A stretch of 64,000 nt of DNA from Micromussa lordhowensis (lineage: Eukaryota > Cnidaria > Anthozoa > Scleractinia > Lobophylliidae): NCBI GenBank assembly GCA_964020085.1, contig OZ026597.1:22527221-22591220 (forward strand), written 5' to 3'. The notes under the pieces were generated by a model. It saw only the letters and a list, made by a program, of their open reading frames with translations. It did no database searches and was not told the origin of the DNA. Shown piece by piece: positions 28,201 through 39,900 of this stretch; the first letter of the stretch is position 1, and every line of letters starts with the position of its first letter. Made by a program: the position numbers and the translations under genes.

Positions 28201-31200
28201 TAGGAAACCTCTGATCTGCATTTCATGAAAAAGGCAAATTTAGTCAACAGGGATTTAATATGTTCCAAGCACGCAGTGTTCTTGAGGCCTGTATTATCTT
28301 TTATGAGTCATAGCTACAGTATGCTACATGTACATATATCTATATTCAATGTAAAGAAAGAAGGTGATCAACGCATTCAAACTAAATGAAAATTTGTTAG
28401 GTCCCAGTACTCGTCTCTGAGTATGATTTGCCTCTCTCGCAAGCCATTAGCCGTTTAGAAAAAGCCACTGTGATGTTTATGTGCACATGCTAACTATGCA
28501 CGATATTCTGCGCAGTGAGGATGCACAATGCAATACAGAGGAATCACGTCAAAAACAAATCTGCATGAAAGGCTGTAATCTGGAAAAAAACTGACAACCA
28601 AAATTTGTCCAATACAAAACAAATAATGTCGGCGTGAGAAATAGAGAAAACACACTAACTCCTCTAAGATGTGCTTTAAGTAGTCAACTTTATCATATGC
28701 CCTCTAAAGGCCCAGCATGTTTTTTCTTTGGAAAACCACAAGAAAAAAAGGCCATTATGAGGGCCGTATGTGTCAAATTGATAGGACCAGATAAACATGT
28801 ACACCCCTACTAGAAACGCTTATAGCCCCTAAAATTGAGTTAACAGAAAACAAAGATTGATTGCAAAATTTGGTTTTCAGAAAATACTTCAGCTGCTACA
28901 TGTATCTTACTCCAAAAGCACAGAAAGAAAAAACACTTCACACAAATGAAAAAGTGCACAGCTTTATCAAATATATTGGGCCCAAAATACGCATGTAAAA
29001 CTGTAGTTTAATGTAGGACATACATGTATCCCTTGTTCTTTCAAATTCATTCCAAAAAGATCCCTTTGTTTTCTTGAAATAAATGATCATGTTCTCTTGT
29101 TCCCAAAACCCCTAGGAACACCCCTTTTTTTTAACAAATTACCCAAACATTCAGACCTGAAAAAATATAGGAAGCAAACCACTTCATTCAGATTGTGGGA
29201 CAATGAAATCTACACACTTCAAATATTGTGAGAAATTTGAAGGTAAGATTGGTCAGTCATATTTTTACTTTGTGAGCTCAGGCAGCTAAAAAGTGATAAA
29301 ATTAGCCACCTAGACCAACAATTATTATTGAGCCACCTGCATCAATACTTTGTGACAACCCTGCACTGAATGTTGCAAAACTGAAAGAAATTGAAGTTTG
29401 TGACTGATTTGCACATTTTATTAAAAACAACATGGTGACCATCCCTTTCATTGGAAACTTTGCATTCAAGTCCTATTTGATCATGTTTTTGAAACAAGAG
29501 ACAGACAGGAAAAGCGTACATAATATAGAAAACTTCAAGCATGGGAAGGCAATTAATTTAAAGCATAAACACTATCTTCACATTATAAAAATTTGGTGGG
29601 AACAAAAAAAAACATTTCAAAACACCTGCTTGTAGACTAATCATCATTCATATTTGACTGTCTAAATTAAAATAGTATGAATATCAGTTCAAAGGACAAA
29701 CAGGAAATAGATAGTTTGAGAAACTGAGCACAAAAAGTGATACATAAATGAAGCTACACTGCATGATGTCTCAATGAAGATGAAGGTCAAGGGTGTAACC
29801 TATTTCACTTAGTTTATATTCCTCTTAGGATGTACAACCTGTAACTGAAGAATTTAGTAAAATGGCAATTGCAACTTTACCAAATGGAATTTTCAATTTA
29901 CAAAATTGCATTGTTAAGAACCTCCTGAAAAAACCATGGGTGAAAACTACTCATGAAAAAATCTCCCTACGAAAACTGATAATAAAATATTTACCACGGT
30001 TTTGACGCAATTTGCTAGTTGCAGGTTTTTTTAAAAATACCTGAAGGAGACAAAATAATAGCAAATAAATAACTCTGTAGTAAGGAATTAGAAAAACTAA
30101 TTGTTAGTCTGCAGCTTAACCAAACAACAATGCTTTTCTTGTTTTCATAAGGCATACCAAAGGTGTTAGAATTAAAATTTTTTAAAGGTTTCAGTTCCCT
30201 TGCTATTGTGAATTATCGATAAAAATTTCAGCAGTTGTTTAACAATTTTCCTTGGTTTTATGAAAGGGTTGATCAATCGACTGAAAAATTCAGGTTTTGG
30301 CGTGATTAATCATTAAAGCAGTTTAACTTTGGACAAACCAAACTGTAGACTCCTTACATGAAAGCATAAATTTTGTAACTACTTTACCAAAGTCTGGCAG
30401 CAATTTTAGAATAATTAACACGTCTTTTGTTTACATCAGTTTAAACCGTCAAAGAAAATTAGTTCGTTCAATGCCAAAACGATCGCGATTTAGGTCTCAA
30501 TATATCAATATACGAACTTAAACTTACTCCTTAGAAAATGACAGTGTTTCACAAGGGATTTGTTTACGTAAAATATCTTTGTGTTGACGAAAAATATACA
30601 AACACAATTTCCGGATGTGATATCGTCATCAACATCATTTGACCTTCAAGGAAAGAAAAACGTCGAAATTTTCTGTAGGTTGACTACGATCTGACTTACC
30701 TTTCATTTTCAAACGCTTCAGGATCTCGTCCACTTTCCAATCGCCTTATCTGTGCTAATTCTTGTTTTAAATTCCCGTTTTGAGCTTTCAACTGCTCACA
30801 CATATCTCTCAATTCTTGCAGTTCAGGTTCTCCCCATTGCCCCTCCATAACGTGGTCTTGAAGTGCATCTACATCCTCCTGAAAATACTGCACTTTCGAA
30901 GACAAAGCTGCCCTTAACCTTGCGCCTCTCCCGTCTGGACTCGATGGATTAAACCCGGCGTAAGAACTAGTAAGCTTAGTTGTACTTCGTTGGTTGCCAT
31001 TTTCTGGACCGGCGTCAGCACCGCGAGGAACCTCTCCGCTAGGAAAACCACCCTCGCTCAAAACAGCCTGGCTACTTCTTGGAAATCTAAATGCACCAGG
31101 CTCCTTATGAACTGTTACGTTTACAAATGAGCTCTGCTGTGGTGGTGGTAAGTCACTGTACAAGTTAAGTTTGGCTCCTATTCGCAGTTGATCTATAGTG

Positions 31201-31406
31201 TTTTCGGCCTGAGCATACTTCTTGAGCAGCTCGTCGTAATCGTCTTGAAGCCGTTGGTAAACTTCGTCTGTCTCTTTACGAAACGACTTTTCTTTCCGTA
31301 ACTTTTCCTGTAAATCAACTCCCGAAGAAATCTCTGACGAGCTCTCCGAGAAAGTCCTTTGTTTTCTTGACGCGGTAGTTGTCGGTTGGTTTCCAAATTC
31401 AGCCAT
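7255..31406 (-). CDS. AKNA: AKNA homologue (AKNA-domain coiled-coil protein), 14 exons
   Basis: Exons in coding order: 31406-30700, 20587-20545, 19637-19516, 19365-19284, 17522-17479, 14800-14715, 14423-14401, 13325-13156, 12738-11570, 9518-9371, 9144-8494, 8372-8130, 7685-7619 and 7380-7255. Every junction is AG/GT and in phase, and the sum of 3,681 nt gives 1,226 residues. Exon 1 has the AKNA signature LLKKYAQAENTIDQLRIGAK then NLYSDLPPP, inside a coiled coil. Exon 9 is a long Ser/Arg/Pro-rich disordered region. Exon 11 has three related coiled-coil repeats (MYDDLRRRHDDLEREM, MYDNLQKKYDALANEM, PYDDLRRRIEELARDV), then a Pro/Ala-rich linker and a CPFCGGSG knuckle. The last exon is a charged helix. 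Vertebrate AKNA was described as an AT-hook transcription factor and later as a centrosomal microtubule organiser; I infer the latter type of role from the coiled coils. Introns are large and TE-rich; intron 1 is about 10.1 kb. Confidence 0.9.
15891..15976 (-). CDS. AKNA: Alternative first coding exon of AKNA (short isoform)
   Basis: Within intron 5 an ATG at 15976 opens an acidic peptide, MASTSPLESDDEGTEDEE, then IVKILCWAAL, ending at a GTAATT donor at 15890. It ends two bases into a codon, exactly the phase needed by the exon at 14800-14715, which also accepts exon 5. Joined downstream it would give about 922 residues lacking the N-terminal AKNA motif. The ATG context and matching phase make an alternative promoter product plausible; transcript data would settle it. 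Confidence 0.6.
17223..17238. repeat. Poly-G tract in AKNA intron 5
   Basis: An uninterrupted run of about a dozen G bases within the intron between the alternative first exon and exon 5. A similar G run occurs near 26002-26016 in intron 1. Both are prone to length errors in assembly. Confidence 0.8.
17951..18851. mobile_element. TTAA-flanked non-autonomous DNA transposon (piggyBac-like)
   Basis: The terminal inverted repeats GGACGGTGCCTACT and AGTAGGCACCGTCC are directly flanked by TTAA at 17947-17950 and 18852-18855, the target-site duplication typical of piggyBac and Kolobok elements. The 901-bp interior has minus-strand open stretches but nothing resembling a transposase. It sits in AKNA intron 4. 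Confidence 0.8.
21349..21420. repeat. TTGA/TTGG tetranucleotide microsatellite
   Basis: Imperfect tetranucleotide repeats (TTGATTGGTTGGTTGATTGA pattern) in AKNA intron 1. Confidence 0.75.
22050..23720 (-). pseudogene. Decayed transposon with integrase core and OTU protease remnants
   Basis: Read on the minus strand, 23460-23130 gives an rve-type integrase core in pieces: SLMDVFSRYHWFIPLERKK, then the catalytic-region-like LQHNQG-EFDG and KGFSCHPQSQGKIEQADR. Further downstream, 22400-22060 gives an OTU-family cysteine-protease tail: LREEIVSYLESHP, GTHGDHLTLQVAAHVFNIQI and YLGHFVEGAGEHYV. An in-frame TGA (near 22275) interrupts the OTU part and several stops and frameshifts break the integrase. 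OTU domains travel with integrase-bearing elements such as Ginger in animals, so this order suggests one old element inserted in AKNA intron 1. The superfamily is inference. Confidence 0.7.
24533..24609 (+). repeat. CAACCTCGTCCCCAGGG-family repeat, copy 1
   Basis: Starts CAACCTCGTCCCCAGGGCC and runs through AAGATGGCGGATCGTCGG to CCTGGCACACAGC. Copy 2 at 28096-28171 is the near-identical reverse complement, and 58300-58369 is a palindromic relative. Sequence beyond the shared ~76 bp differs between the copies. Confidence 0.8.
26786..26806 (-). other. Exon-like 21-nt segment with splice signals, wrong phase
   Basis: A TTTTCAG acceptor and a GTAATT donor bracket 21 nt reading LPEEMIK. Inserted after AKNA exon 1 (phase 2) it gives a stop at once, so it is not part of the model. 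It could be a decoy or a cryptic exon. Confidence 0.2.
27180..27723. mobile_element. Tc1/mariner-Tigger type MITE
   Basis: Ends TACAGTAGAGCC and GGTTCTACTGTA form inverted termini with a TA at each border. The interior repeats GAGTTATCGGGG, CGAGTTAACCGAG and GAGTTATCCGAG-like words typical of pogo/Tigger-type non-autonomous elements. At 544 bp it has no transposase frame. Confidence 0.8.
28096..28171 (-). repeat. CAACCTCGTCCCCAGGG-family repeat, copy 2
   Basis: Reverse complement of the repeat at 24533-24609, differing by a few bases. Both copies lie in AKNA intron 1 in opposite orientation, 3.5 kb apart. Confidence 0.8.
28172..30699. other. Gene-free part of AKNA intron 1
   Basis: About 2.5 kb of AT-rich intron with no recognisable coding exon, RNA gene or clear transposon termini. 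Short open frames here (for example 29342-29635) are not conserved-looking. Confidence 0.5.
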
Positions 31407-32279
31407 ATTCCAAACATGCTACGAGCGTGATCAACGGTTTTCCTTGTCGATTCGCGGCGGATTTCTCACTCTTGTACGGAAATGCATCCCTTAGACACGG
31501 CCCTGTACACTTGCCTGTTTAAATGGACTATTTAGAGAAATCTCGGACAATATGTTGAGCATCATTCGGTCTTAATTTTACTACACTACAGCCATTCCTT
31601 TTGTTATCCATCACTTTCCCTCCATGGAAACGAGGCGACGCGTGTGTGTACCACAAAAGCGTTCCAGCTCATGCACGTTTCTCATTGGCTTATTCAAGGG
31701 CCGATTAAATTAGCTTGTTTATCTTACACAATGAAAGATAACAGACAAGGAAACAATGAACTCTCAAGTAACCCACGACAATCAAGACGTAAAAAAAACA
31801 TTCTGACGTCGTTTCACTTTTATGCCATACTTTCCTTGAATTGTTCGTTATTCAGACCCCTCAGTAGGTGTCCATATTATTAATATTCATGTTCAAGAAT
31901 AAGATTCCAGTCTTTCCCAAAAACAAAACGGCTCGTTTTTCATATAAGCAAAAGGAAATACTATTTCAGATGCTGGTTTTACTTTTTCTGTGACAAAATA
32001 ATATTAGCATGATAGTACCTCTCAAATCCTTCATTTACCCATATTTCCATTTGTCAAGTGAGGGAAAATTGAAAAAAAAATTGTGAGAGACTGTCGAAAC
32101 CGAATAACATTTTGAGGTTTTGAAATATTTCTACTGAATGATTGCCACGGTACAAAGGAGAACAATTCATAATGATTGTAAAATGAGGGAGAATTGGACT
32201 CTAGAGCCCAAGCCACTAACGCTAATTTTCTTTTTCAGTCGGTTTAGAATATATTTGATAGCTAGAATTTAGCTTCGTC
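31407..32279. promoter_or_regulatory. Divergent promoter region AKNA / dienelactone hydrolase
   Basis: The start codons of the two divergently transcribed genes are 873 bp apart, so both promoters and 5' leaders should lie here. I cannot place a TATA box with confidence. The region is inferred from gene orientation only. Confidence 0.45.
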
Positions 32280-34498
32280 ATGAGCACGAAGGAGAAAGTT
32301 TGCTTTCCTTCCGAGAATAAACAAGGAGCCTGTCCGGGAGTGTTCACTGGAGACGCAAGTAAATCAAACATGGGTCTTGTGGTGGTGCAGGAATGGTGGG
32401 GAATGACCGATGTCATCGTGCAGGAGGCTGCAGACATTTCCGAGAAAGGCAACTTAGTAACTCTTGTGCCTGACTTGTACCGCGGAAAGGTAGCAACAGA
32501 TCATGAAACAGCAGGGCATTACATGTCTGATTTGGACTGGCCAGGGGCGGTGCAAGACATAGCTGGAGCGGCGAAATATTTGAAGGGAAAAGGTTGGTCC
32601 GATGCTGGGGGGAGGGGCTACTCCCCCGTCAAAGCTTGACTTGGGTATTTAGCATGTTGGCAGATATCTATATTATGATGGCTATGAAAGCAGCTCAATA
32701 TATATAATTGTGGATGGTATATAATCTCGCAAGGGGTTTTCCTTATTCCCCCCATTTAATGTTACTTGTTTGACAGATACCGGTATTGAAAAGTCAGTTG
32801 TTATTAAGCTTAAAGCTTAAAGTGCCCAATGTGCTCAACAAGAAAAGGCATTTAATGGTCAATTATGGTAAGGGTTTTCAAAGGTAGCATTACCATAAAA
32901 GCAACTAGTCACGCAAGCACAAAAGTTCCACTACTGTCAAAGCATCAATTTTGACTTTGCATTGCAGTATTTGTGCACACTCTTACCCTCAAGTTTGACT
33001 GCCAGACAAAGTTGGAACCTTATTTTAAGAGGGTTAAAAATGGTCTCACTTCTTAAATATTCAACCAAGTATCAGGGTTGTCAAAGTACCTAATAACCAG
33101 TGAAAAGTTACCAGTACCCATTAATCCACCTGGGTAGAGAGAAGCATGTGTCTAATACCTAAGAACACAACACGCCAACTTCAGCCAGGGCTCTAACATG
33201 GATGGTTTTATCTGAAGTCCAGCAAGATAACCTTAAGGCAGGCACCACGCTAGTCTCCTCCACAACCCTTTTTTTAGGATGTCACACAATGCTCCCCCCA
33301 AAGAAACGGCTGCTCACATCTAAACCACATTCCTTTCCTCTTGTGTTTGTGGTTTGTTTGCACTCTGTTGAACAGACCAATCACATCACAGTTAAGTGTG
33401 AATGACGTAAGCTTTCACATGCAAAGGTGCAGTGCAAACACTGAGGGATTTTCTGGCTTTTGCTTTGTCTGGTGCTTCACCTGCCCATCACTGTGTTCAG
33501 CTAATGAGAGAAAATATATTTTCTGAAAAAGTCAAATTGTAAACATGCTACGGTAACAACATAAGTAAATTGCTCGTTTGCAAGACATTGTGTTATAAGT
33601 GGCTTTTGAAGTTTCAGCGAGCTACTGAGAAATAAGTGAAAAAATAATATGAAAAGAAATTCAAGACACCTGTCCGTTTCTTGTCTAGAAGAGAAACAAT
33701 ACTTGATTGGACAAGTTTCAAAGGGCAAATTTGGTATGAAAACGGTCTTGAAAATGAAACGGAAGATGTGATTGTCTAATTTTGTCAAAGGAATGTGGTT
33801 CAAATGTGAGCACCTGTTTCTCTAGGGGGGTTTGCGTGACATCCCAAAAAAATGGCTGTGGAGATTTGGTGACCAGTAGATTTGGTCTGTATCTGGGAGA
33901 CTCTCGGAAAATCTAGGACAGTTGGCATAGATGTGGTTAGGATAGTGTCTAATACCTAAGAACACAACATGCCAACTTCAGGCAGGGCTCTAACATGGAT
34001 GATTCAATCTATCAAAATAACCATAAGGACACCATGCCTCCCACAAAGCTGGCATATAGATGTGTTTACTCTGGGGAGTGTCTTACCCCAACTGAGAAAG
34101 TAGTACTTACAGCTTACAGCTTGGAGACTGATAGCAGATTTTGACTTATTTAATGGTACATGTACATGCTGTTGCGGTCATAACAGGTCTAACCTAGCTT
34201 TTATCCTTACTTTTTATAACTAACTAGTAGTGTTACTTCTAACTGCAACTGGCATTTGTTCTGCTTTTCAGTTAGATTGTTCTGTATCAGGCGCAGATCC
34301 ATACCGGTTTCCACCCTTTTACGGAAATCGGTCAGATATTTCAGAAATACTCATAAACTCCACAAAGGGGACTTAAAAAATAAAAAAAATCCTAAGGGAA
34401 CAGCCCTGGACCTCTCTAGAAGGCACTGGTTTTCAGAAATCAGTCACCATTTATCCTGGATCTATCCCTGTGTGTGAAGGTTTTGTTATTACTTCTTC

Positions 34499-34546
<48 letters not shown>

Positions 34547-36230
34547 TATCGCTTATATAGCGCAACGCTTCTCAGAGATCCAGCGGCACTTAAAAGTAAA
34601 AGTGATATAAATATAAAATCAATTGAATAGTAAATTTAAAATTTAAAATAAAACAATCAATAAAAGAACTGCCTAAAGAGATGAGTTTTAAGTTTGGACT
34701 TAAATGTTTCTAGGAGGTCCACTTGCCTAATGTCATCGGGTAGGGCGTTCCACAAAGTGGGAGCTCTATGAGAGAACGCTCTATATCCATATGTTCTAAG
34801 ATTATATTTAGGTACAACTAAGAGCTTTTTCTTACCAGATCTTAGGTTTCTATCAGGAATATATGGTTCTAACAGTTCACTAAGATACAGGGGACCCAAA
34901 CCATTTAATACTTTAAAAACAAGAAGAAGTATCTTAAAGTCAATACGGGCGGACACGGGTAGCAAATGTAAGCTTCTAAGTACAGGAGTAACGTGATCAT
35001 ATCTGCTGGTGGCTGTAAGCAGGCGGGCAGCTGAATTTTGCACATGTTGTAGTCTATCAATTCGTGACTGCTGTAGGCCAGATAGAAGGACGTTACAATA
35101 ATCCAGCTTCGACGAAATAAGAGCATGAATAAGTATTTCACACTGACGATGCGTGAGAAACTTTCTAATTTTAGCTATATTACGAAGGTGGTAAAAAGCA
35201 GTTTTACAGAATGATTGATGTGATGTCAGGTCCAATCTTGATCGAATCCAGCGGAGGTTCAGGACGTTGACGAGCAGTCAGGACAAGGAGCTCCGTCTTA
35301 TCCCCATTGAGCTTAAGCTTGTTCGTAACCATCCATAGTTGGACATCTTGAATACATTCCTCAATTAGTGATTTCATTATTTTATTACTTAGTACTGTTA
35401 CACAACATTCAATTTTCTGTAAACATAAAAGTGAATGAAGAATATTATGTTGACACTGACCACATGTACCATAATTTAAATAGCCATAATTCTTTATTTA
35501 TTTAGAAAACAAGAACAAACCGGTTCACATTTTCACCTTGAGGAAAGCCTCTCCTCCTTGGCCACCATGTTAAGCTATAAACCTCTTTACTTTTTGCAAA
35601 ATTCATGTCCCTTACCTCTCTCACACACAAAATTCTTATAATCTCCACAGAAATTAAAAAGGATTGGTTTGTCTCCTTCGTAGCCATTAGGGTTGTCACA
35701 CAATGCTTCTCGGTGGGAAGAATTATTGTGTGGCAACCCTAATAACAGCTGCAGAGGAGACTACCCAGTCCATTTGTTGTGCTATTTGAACATTGTAAGA
35801 AACGTTATGTCAGAAAGTACTTTTCATGTTCCTGTCTCTTGGAATATTTTTAGGTTGCAAGAAGGTGGGTGTGACTGGCTTCTGTATGGGTGGAGCCCTG
35901 TCTCTGGCTTCTGCCGCACTCATCCCTGAAGAGATTTCAGCGGCTGCTCCATTCTATGGCATCCCCAGTCCAGATCTGTGCGACGTGGGAAAGATCAAAG
36001 TACCTTTACAAGCTCATTTTGGGAGTAAGGATACCCTTGCTGGGTTCTCTTCGCCTAAAGATGTTGAAGCTTTAAAGCAGAAGCTTGATACTGGTGGAGT
36101 GAATTATGAGGTGTTCATGTATGATACGGGCCACGCTTTCACCAATCCCACCAATTCAAATTACACCAAGGAAATCTGTGATTTGTCTCTAGGAAGGATG
36201 ATAGAATTCATGAAGAAACACTTAGCTTAA
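32280..36230 (+). CDS. Dienelactone hydrolase family protein (CMBL-like)
   Basis: Two exons, 32280-32592 and 35854-36230, split inside a Gly codon, give 229 residues, a normal length for this alpha/beta-hydrolase family. The family triad is visible: nucleophile Cys115 in the elbow VGVTGFCMGG, Asp164 in HFGSKDTLAG and His198 in YDTGHAF. The glutamate that pairs with the Cys in bacterial enzymes is present as Glu38 in VVVQEWWG. Members hydrolyse dienelactones and related cyclic esters; in vertebrates CMBL activates ester prodrugs. No signal peptide or membrane segment is seen, so it is probably cytosolic. The gene diverges from AKNA. Its 3.26-kb intron holds a foldback element, a LINE fragment and an (AAT)n microsatellite. 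The natural substrate is unknown. Confidence 0.92.
33148..34003. repeat. Direct repeat pair flanking a foldback element
   Basis: A roughly 57-bp segment (GTGTCTAATACCTAAGAACA onward to CTCTAACATGGATG) occurs at 33148-33206 and again at 33945-34003 in the same orientation, on either side of the foldback element. This suggests a composite insertion or a local duplication. Confidence 0.75.
33257..33863. mobile_element. Foldback element with ~80-bp inverted termini
   Basis: The left end (CTCCACAACCC, TTAGGATGTCACACAATGCT, then CTCACATCTAAACCACATTCC) matches the reverse complement of the right end (CTCCACAGCC, GGGATGTCACGCAAACC, CTCACATTTGAACCACATTCC). The interior has no coding sequence. It lies in the hydrolase intron. 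Confidence 0.8.
34499..34544. repeat. (AAT)n microsatellite
   Basis: About fifteen AAT units, located exactly at the 3' end of the minus-strand LINE fragment, so probably the LINE 3' tail. Confidence 0.9.
34545..35400 (-). mobile_element. 5'-truncated LINE (CR1/L2/Jockey-like) 3' fragment
   Basis: A 579-nt minus-strand frame (35235-34657) encodes the post-catalytic tail of a non-LTR reverse transcriptase: HALISSKLDYCNVLLSGL, LQHVQNSAARLLT, and LWNALPDDIRQVDLLETFKS near the end. Upstream, in another frame, 35370-35240 gives LWMVTNKLKLNGDKTELLV, so at least one frameshift separates them. No catalytic YADD box remains. It is a dead copy in the hydrolase intron. Confidence 0.85.
35686..35743. 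repeat. Short palindrome related to the foldback family
   Basis: ATTAGGGTTGTCACACAATG is mirrored by ATTGTGTGGCAACCCTAAT. The GTCACACAATGCT core is shared with the foldback element at 33257-33863, suggesting a minimal family member 110 bp upstream of the second hydrolase exon. Confidence 0.65.
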
Positions 36231-36860
36231 GCCTTAGGTTTTACTCACTCTGTGAACTACTTTCAACTGTAAAACTCCTAACTAAATTTTAAACAATTAT
36301 TATGATCTTGATATATCAACTAGCATATTTTTACACCCTCTTTTAGAGAAAAAGAAGGTGTCAATAGATGGCATTATATAGCAGAGTTGGCTTCAATATT
36401 AAAATAACTTTGACGTAGTTGTAATTGTCATGAAATGATTTGTCACAAAACTGCAGCCTGTGGAGGGGTACACTGCGTGGCGATGCAAACAATAGGCGCT
36501 GCTTTGTAGGATTTTACAAAGCATTTGTTCAGCTTCGTTTTGTTTTCTCGGTTGTGGGAAAATTCTCTCAATAGCAAATCTCCGTAATTTTGCCCTCCTT
36601 TAGTATATTCTCAAACGCTGACCTACTGATTATTATGCAAGACAGCAGACGCTCATTGCATCGTACCGTAAGTATTTTGTATAATTTTCCTTGATCATTC
36701 ACTCTCTCCTCCGCAGAGGTTCAAGCATTCGTTATATCAATCCGCTTGAAAAAAAACCTTTGAGCCTCTGCGGAGGAGAGAGGATCATTCATTGACGTTT
36801 CTTCAGTCGCCATGATAACCAGACACGTCAATGACCTAATTTGGTGTTATTAAGAATTTG
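36231..36860. other. Intergenic region before the DED gene cluster
   Basis: No coding sequence recognised. It contains a hairpin at 36707-36782 whose arms are CTCTCCTCCGCAGAGG and CCTCTGCGGAGGAGAG, probably a small foldback element. Confidence 0.6.
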
Positions 36861-36864
36861 GCGG

Positions 36865-36873
36865 TATATGAAG
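36865..36873 (+). promoter_or_regulatory. TATA-like box of the first DED/Bcl-2-like gene
   Basis: TATATGAAG lies 84 bp upstream of the ATG at 36949. Paralogues have TATAAAAG 38 and 57 bp before their start codons, which supports a compact TATA-type promoter here too, though this match is weaker. Confidence 0.45.
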
Positions 36874-36948
36874 GCGCGCTAATCTTCGCTCAGCCTCAGA
36901 TGACCGCCATACCATCACCAACTTACACATACCAGCTTAAACTTTCAA

Positions 36949-39900
36949 ATGACAGACAGACTTCAACAGATTTACAGAGCTCATGGTTCGCACGGGCCTT
37001 GAATAGTCCTTGAAAAAGCATCAACCCCTTGAAAAGTCCTTGAAAATTGAAAAATCTGCTCAAGTCCTTGAAAAGTCCTTGAATTTTCCCCAGTAGTCCT
37101 TGAATCTTATAGAAAGGTCCTTGAATAAACAAAACTTCATCAACGCAATGTTTTCTTGCGCACAAAAAACGTTCAAAGCTAACAAGACACAGTTTTCTGC
37201 ATGAAACATCGCGTGAAACTGTTTACGGTGAGTCTGGTGTACTTCATTGCTGTTATTTGACGTACCTTAGGAACCGTGCCTTCCAGGGATAAGGTATTGC
37301 AATTACCTGTACCCCCCTACAATGTAATCGGTCTCGTGCACATGGAATTCGTCATGGAGTCAAAAGGGCGGAAAGGCCAGTGTTTATACAATAAGAAATG
37401 GGAACCTGACCCTCAATACAAAGCCTGGGTTAGTGCATATAAAGCGGACAAGCGAAAAGCATTGTGTCATTGGTGTGACCGGACAATTGACGTCTCAAGT
37501 ATGGTCGAGAGCGCGCTAAAATCGCACTCAAGAAGCGAGAAGCACAAGCAAAACAGTCGATGTCAACAGACAGGGAAGTTGATTTTCGTGACCCAAGCCA
37601 ATTCACTTCGAAAAAACAGCCAAGGAGAAATTTCAAGAACTAACTGACTTAAATGCAAGCTTAAATTCCAAACTAGAAAAGCTAAAAGAATAGACACAAT
37701 CAAAACATTTTCTGAGGTTTGTTTTAATGTTATTTGATTTCCTGTACTGCATTTATGGAAGTTTCCTGTTTATATTGCATGTTTCCTTGCACAACATCCC
37801 ATACAAAAAGTCGTTTATATCGATTGGTTTATTACATGTATGTCGAATTGAGTAGAAAATCAAGTCCTTGAAAGAGAAGGATTTGTCCTTGAAAAGTCCT
37901 TGAAAAGTCCTTGAAAAGAAAGGTCTCAGGTCTGTATGAACCATGGAGCTGTTTTGGTTCAGATTGCTCGCGATCTAGACCAAGAACAGTGCAAAGAACT
38001 TCAATTTCTCTGTGCTGGGTTAGTTCCAAGACGAGTTAAAGGAGTTCTGATCCTTTTCCGTTCTTTAGAGGAAGCTGCGAAGATGTCTTGGGTCGACGTT
38101 TCCTTCCTAAAGGAATGTTTGCATGATGTTGGAAGAGAAGATCTAGTTGTCAAACTGACTGTCTTCCAAATAAAAAGAGACCTTTCCATTCTTCTCAATT
38201 TCTATGTAAAGAAGAGGAATGGATTGCATCCCTTTTACCAGTCATCGGCGACTAACGCGGCCGAGTGTCTCGTTCAACTGATGGAGGGGTTTCAAGGAAG
38301 AGTCGATGTCAGGGGAATGCTCGGAAGCTCGGGCAAGAATCCCAAAGATCTTTGGCTACGTTTTGTCAAGAAATGTAATCCTCCGCAAAAGATGACGTGG
38401 TGTAAACTTTCTATGCTGGTCGCAATTGCCGGGGAAATAATTGCCGTTTCTTCATCCTTGTGCGAAGAAAGACCAGAAGAACAGGAAGAAGCCATGAAGA
38501 TGTGTATAGCATTGGCAGATGAGCTTTGCCATCCCATGCTTCAGCTTGGAACTTGGGTATGTTTAACTCTTAACAGCTAGTTCTAATTGAAACAAGCATT
38601 TTACTCGTACACCGGTTGTTTTTGCCTGAAATGAGCACACGTTTTACTTGGTTAAACGGTAATTATCGCTTATAATTGGGCAGCTGCCAGGTTTTCAAAA
38701 GTGAAAGTCAAGAGACAAAGCGGAAGCTGTGCATTGAATTTCTTATTGCATTTCTAAACATTAAGATTTTCGCTAAGTTTTCGATGTAAATCTACGTCTC
38801 AAGTTATATCTCCAGCAATTGATGTATGAAGCCAGCGCCACGAGTCTCGCGAGTATTTTACACAGTCGTGAACATGGTCAGTTTCGCAAAATTCGACAGG
38901 GCCTTCAAAAATGAATATTCACAACAGGCAGATCCTTTCATGATGTGAAGGAATTTCTTCTGCATTTACTGCCATTAGCCAATTTTAAGCATTTGTTCTC
39001 AGCGATCTCAAACTTTGAGTTGTTTGTTCTATTTCAGTTTTAGTTAGTTATTTGCTGTTTAAGGCACGTTGAGTTAAGAATGGCATGACCCTATAACAGA
39101 AACGCACCCCATAAAAATGTACTAAATATTATATACTGGTATTATTATTCATTTGTGGTTCATTTAGAAGGTCAGTTATCTGTTATTGTTTTGGCCGTTT
39201 GACATGTGTTTACTCCAGTTAAAGTTAGACTACTCATTGTAAATATCAAGTAGGTTGGGGGACCTTACTACATATACCACTATTTCACTTTTAACTACAG
39301 ATAGCCTGTAGTTCAGATAGCCAATGTGAAAGCTAAGGTAGCAATTACCTTATCTCTATAACTTCCTGTTCAATTGTTTTCAAAAATTGACTTTTGCAAA
39401 CAATCAAGAAATTGTCATTTTTGTATTGCTTCTGCCACAACACACTGTTACTGTTCCTGCCACAGCTATTGCTACTTTCTTACTGCCACTGAGATGCAGT
39501 GCTACTGCCACTCCAATGCCACTGAACTGCCATGTTTCTCCCAATCCACTTCCACTGAACTGCCATACTACTGCTGCTGAACTACCGTACCACTGCCACT
39601 CCAGTGCCATTGAACTGCCATGCCACTGCCTGTCTACTGCTTCTGAACTGCCAAGCTTCTGCCATGGCTTCCACTGAACTGCCATGCTACTGCCACTCTT
39701 CTTCCACTGATCTGCCATGCTGCTGCCACTCCACTGCCTCTGAACTACCATACTTCTGTCACCCCAATGCCATTGAACTGCCATGCTACCGCAAATCCAC
39801 TGTTACTAAACTGCCATGCCACGGCCATTCTACTTCCACTGAACTGCCATACTAATGCAACTCCACTGCCATTTGATTGTAATATTACTGCCACTCCACT

